Source of the DNA: Calditrichia bacterium
GTDB taxonomy: Bacteria; Calditrichota; Calditrichia; RBG-13-44-9; J075
DNA: 64,000 bases
Reading direction: 5' to 3'
Assembly: GCA_028284445.1 (NCBI GenBank)
Contig: JANQRS010000030.1
Location: forward strand, 1 to 64,000
Shown here: positions 61,713 to 64,000 of the stretch, one piece after another
How the letters are laid out: each line of letters opens with the position of its first letter
Position numbering within the stretch: the first letter of the stretch is position 1
Program-made: the position numbers and the translations under genes
Notes under the pieces: model-generated
Database searches by the model: none
What the model saw: the letters and a program-made list of their open reading frames with translations, nothing else
Told to the model about the DNA's origin: nothing

Positions 61713-63221
61713 TTACATGCCTGCTTTGGGATTAAAAACGACCTTGATGGTCTTGAACAGTATTTTTATATCCAGCCAAATGCTGCGAATTTTGATATAG
61801 CGTAAATCGAGTCTGACCATTTCATCGAAAGTGGTATGATTGCGGCCGTATACCTGCCATAGGCCGGTTATGCCGGGCTTTGCCTGCATAACCCGATCGA
61901 GATGCCAGCGCTGATATACATCAACTTCATAGGGAATCGGTGGCCGTGGGCCAACCAAGCTCATGCTGCCACCGAGAACGTTGAAGAATTGCGGCAGTTC
62001 GTCGAGGCTGGTTTTGCGAAGAAATGCGCCAATTTTGGTAATACGCGGATCGTCGGTGATCTTGTAGACCGGATCGCTTTCGGAACCATTATTCACATCT
62101 TCGTTGTCGCCCTGGATCAGTTTCTGCACATAATCCTTGTGAATGCTGTCATCGTTGCTCTGCTTCATACTGCGGAACTTCAGGAAAGTCATGGGTTTAC
62201 CGCGGAGGCCGATGCGTTGCTGGCGGAATATGACCGGGCCTCGGGAGGTCAGTTTGATAGCGATAGCAATCAATATCATCGCCGGTGCGAAAAGCAGCAA
62301 GCCTGCTGTGGCACCGATGATGTCGAGCAAACGCTTCAGGGGGTAGTAGCCTGCATGCGGGCCATGATGCGGCTTCAGATCCGTCAAATTAGGAAGCGAA
62401 AAAGGCGCCGGGGCTTCGTTCAGAGAGAAAATTTCCCAGTTGAAATAAATATCGGAAGCAGTCTGTTCGGTAGAGTTAGAATCTACATTTCCGTAATGAT
62501 CAATAGGGTCGGATTCCGCTCCGCTCCGCCGTATTTCAGCATCCGGTTCAGAAATCACCATCGAATCAGACCTGTTTGCGGCGGATTTCCCGCTGAAATC
62601 GCTGCCTTCTCCGAATCGCTTCAGACGAGTAGTAGACAAAAATTGAGTCGGGCTAAGCTTGCGAATCGGCTGCCCTTTGTAGACATCTTCCCGCGTTGAT
62701 GGACAGAGCATGCGCTTAAACATCATTGGGTTGTGTTTGCTGCGGCAGTCTTTGCCTATCGTGTGAATATGGAAACAGGCAATGCTGATATGTTCCAGAA
62801 AACGGATATATGCCGGCTTCTGACGTTTGCGAAAATAATCCAGCTGGGCGGTTGCCAACTTGTCAAGAAACTTGCGCGCACCGTGCACGCCGGTATGGGT
62901 CAGGATGATTGAAATACGGTAGTCCGGTGACAGGCATTTCAGGTCTGTTTGCCTGCAGGTTGCATTGGTAACTGCAAGAAATTGAGCCAGGAAGCGCCGG
63001 TAGGCGCCATCTTTCACGAGGCCGGGAATTGTCTTGTGCTGCGAGAGGTCCAGAACGATGCAGGAAGTCTTGACCTCCTGTCTTTTTGTGCGTTCCTGCT
63101 CACGCCGCATAAGGAAGTTGAAATCATCACTGGCATACCATCCGTTGTCGCGCGTGATGGTTTCTCTGAGCAGTTTCTTATGATTCTTCCTGACATATAT
63201 AAACTGATCCATGTTTGACAT
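61713..63221 (-). CDS. Initiating sugar transferase with an unusual soluble N-terminal half
   Basis: 502 residues. The C-terminal ~210 residues are a bacterial sugar transferase: helix [20 protein letters not shown], then [27 protein letters not shown] and [14 protein letters not shown]. This links the first sugar-phosphate to undecaprenyl phosphate. The usual four-helix N-terminal region is missing. Instead, residues ~1-170 form a soluble alpha/beta domain ([34 protein letters not shown]) with a layout reminiscent of a degenerate GGDEF-like fold, followed by a disordered linker. The fold assignment is a guess. Confidence 0.85.
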   Translation of the reverse strand: MSNMDQFIYVRKNHKKLLRETITRDNGWYASDDFNFLMRREQERTKRQEVKTSCIVLDLSQHKTIPGLVKDGAYRRFLAQFLAVTNATCRQTDLKCLSPDYRISIILTHTGVHGARKFLDKLATAQLDYFRKRQKPAYIRFLEHISIACFHIHTIGKDCRSKHNPMMFKRMLCPSTREDVYKGQPIRKLSPTQFLSTTRLKRFGEGSDFSGKSAANRSDSMVISEPDAEIRRSGAESDPIDHYGNVDSNSTEQTASDIYFNWEIFSLNEAPAPFSLPNLTDLKPHHGPHAGYYPLKRLLDIIGATAGLLLFAPAMILIAIAIKLTSRGPVIFRQQRIGLRGKPMTFLKFRSMKQSNDDSIHKDYVQKLIQGDNEDVNNGSESDPVYKITDDPRITKIGAFLRKTSLDELPQFFNVLGGSMSLVGPRPPIPYEVDVYQRWHLDRVMQAKPGITGLWQVYGRNHTTFDEMVRLDLRYIKIRSIWLDIKILFKTIKVVFNPKAGM

Positions 63222-63269
63222 CCTGTATCTTCTTATCCTTTTGATGGAATCCTTCCCGGATCCACCCGT

Positions 63270-64000
63270 TTAAGCTTCCTGTTGTTTACTGCTATCCAGA
63301 ATCTCACGAATTTCGGCTTCGCTATATCCGTATCCGTACCGATAGGGACCGGGCACACGCTTTTGGTTACAGCCGTTAATTACACAGCCAGCAATGCGCA
63401 TGTTGAGCTCCGCCAGATTTTGATTGGCCCAAGTCAGGGATTCCTTGACCGTCAAATCCGGGCGAACAACCAGCACCACGTTCTTCAAAAAGCGGCCAAG
63501 AATAAAGGTATCCGCTGTATGGGTCATGGGCGGGGTGTCCAGCAGCACGTAGTCGTAGTAGCTGGAAAGCTGCCGTATGAGGTTTTTGAATTTCGCTGAA
63601 TCGAGCAAATCACCGGAATTCTCCGAATATCCACCAGCCGGAATGACGTGCAGAAGTGCTGCTTCATTTTTCAATATCCGAAAGGGATCATAGACAGTCG
63701 GGGTATGCGAAAGCCCTTTCAGAAAGGTGATTAGACCGGGCGCCTCAGGAGGCAAGCTGAAAAAGGCGCCGATCTTCGGCTTATTAAAGTCGCAGTCAAT
63801 CAGCATCACTTTCTTGCCGGTCATCGCCAGAGAAAGGGCAAAGTTGGTAATCACTGTGGTTTTACCGGTGTTTTCCTCGCAACTGGTGATCATCAGGGTA
63901 TTGGCGCCGTTGGTGTGATATGGCAATTTTGTGCGCATCACCCGATATGATTCCCGGAAACCATGCTGGGCATCGGTTAATACCGGCAAGTGATTGGTCA
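63270..64000 (-). CDS. Tyrosine autokinase (BY-kinase, Wzc/CpsD type), 5' end beyond the window
   Basis: The open frame continues to the window edge, so the gene is partial. The visible part holds the kinase domain: Walker A in SCEENTGKTTVITNF, Walker A' in KVMLIDCDFNKP, and the Walker B-like DYVLLDTPP. The C-terminal tail has the tyrosine cluster (PGPYRYGYGYSEAEI) for autophosphorylation. It controls chain length and export of the polysaccharide. An internal TTG at 63989 could be mistaken for a start, but the FRESYRVMRTKL region just inside the frame normally follows further sequence in this family. Confidence 0.88.
   Translation of the reverse strand, partial: TNHLPVLTDAQHGFRESYRVMRTKLPYHTNGANTLMITSCEENTGKTTVITNFALSLAMTGKKVMLIDCDFNKPKIGAFFSLPPEAPGLITFLKGLSHTPTVYDPFRILKNEAALLHVIPAGGYSENSGDLLDSAKFKNLIRQLSSYYDYVLLDTPPMTHTADTFILGRFLKNVVLVVRPDLTVKESLTWANQNLAELNMRIAGCVINGCNQKRVPGPYRYGYGYSEAEIREILDSSKQQEA

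Overview
The window looks like a chromosomal segment of a Gram-negative bacterium of the Fibrobacteres-Chlorobi-Bacteroidetes (FCB) superphylum, probably a Calditrichota/KSB1-type lineage rather than a classical Bacteroidetes. Several features point this way: a SusC-like TonB-dependent receptor followed by a large secreted protein and a PorV/PorQ-family barrel; C-terminal type IX-style sorting domains; a GWxTD-domain protein; and PadR regulators paired with MacB/FtsX-type permeases that carry an N-terminal prefix domain. Taxonomy is inferred from gene content only. No rRNA, tRNA or CRISPR array was seen.

Layout. 0.1-5.3 kb holds a trypsin-fold protease, a small membrane protein, a DUF2207 membrane protein and a LEA-14-like lipid-anchored or secreted protein, separated by spacers rich in 7-9 bp tandem word repeats. 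5.4-15.3 kb holds housekeeping and metabolic genes: obg, dprA, the fused histidine-degradation enzyme FtcD, a membrane Ser/Thr kinase, a YCII-domain lipoprotein and a tricorn-like S41 protease. Three copies of a palindromic spacer element interrupt this stretch. 15.5-27.6 kb holds an aromatic amino acid decarboxylase, a padR-permease pair, a metallo-beta-lactamase-fold hydrolase, small membrane proteins, a candidate 220-nt structured RNA with its own promoter and terminator, and a GH113-like glycosidase. 27.9-36.1 kb is a strongly expressed-looking surface operon (receptor, secreted protein, PorV-like barrel) with a near-consensus promoter and a long leader. 36.2-41.1 kb has a GWxTD protein, then a lon-cbpA operon on the opposite strand.

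41.5-43.6 kb is the most unusual block. A sigma70-like promoter lies between the two 17-bp arms of an inverted repeat and drives three coupled genes: a small unknown protein, a four-helix membrane protein with a C-terminal helix-turn-helix, and a protein resembling a tyrosine recombinase that has lost its catalytic residues. It looks like an autoregulated membrane/DNA-binding module.

43.9-51.4 kb carries an ACE-like M2 peptidase, a sorting-domain protein, hutH (same pathway as the distant ftcD), a TlpA-like lipoprotein and a parallel beta-helix protein. 51.6-64.0 kb is a minus-strand Wzx/Wzy-type exopolysaccharide cluster. In transcription order it contains a tyrosine autokinase (cut by the window edge), an initiating sugar transferase with an unusual soluble N-terminus, an oxidoreductase, a FemAB/GNAT-like protein, a carrier-protein/thioesterase didomain with a degenerate thioesterase, a polysaccharide deacetylase, three glycosyltransferases, a flippase and an O-antigen-ligase/polymerase. 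Many genes overlap or lie within 20-50 bases of each other, as expected for one long transcript.
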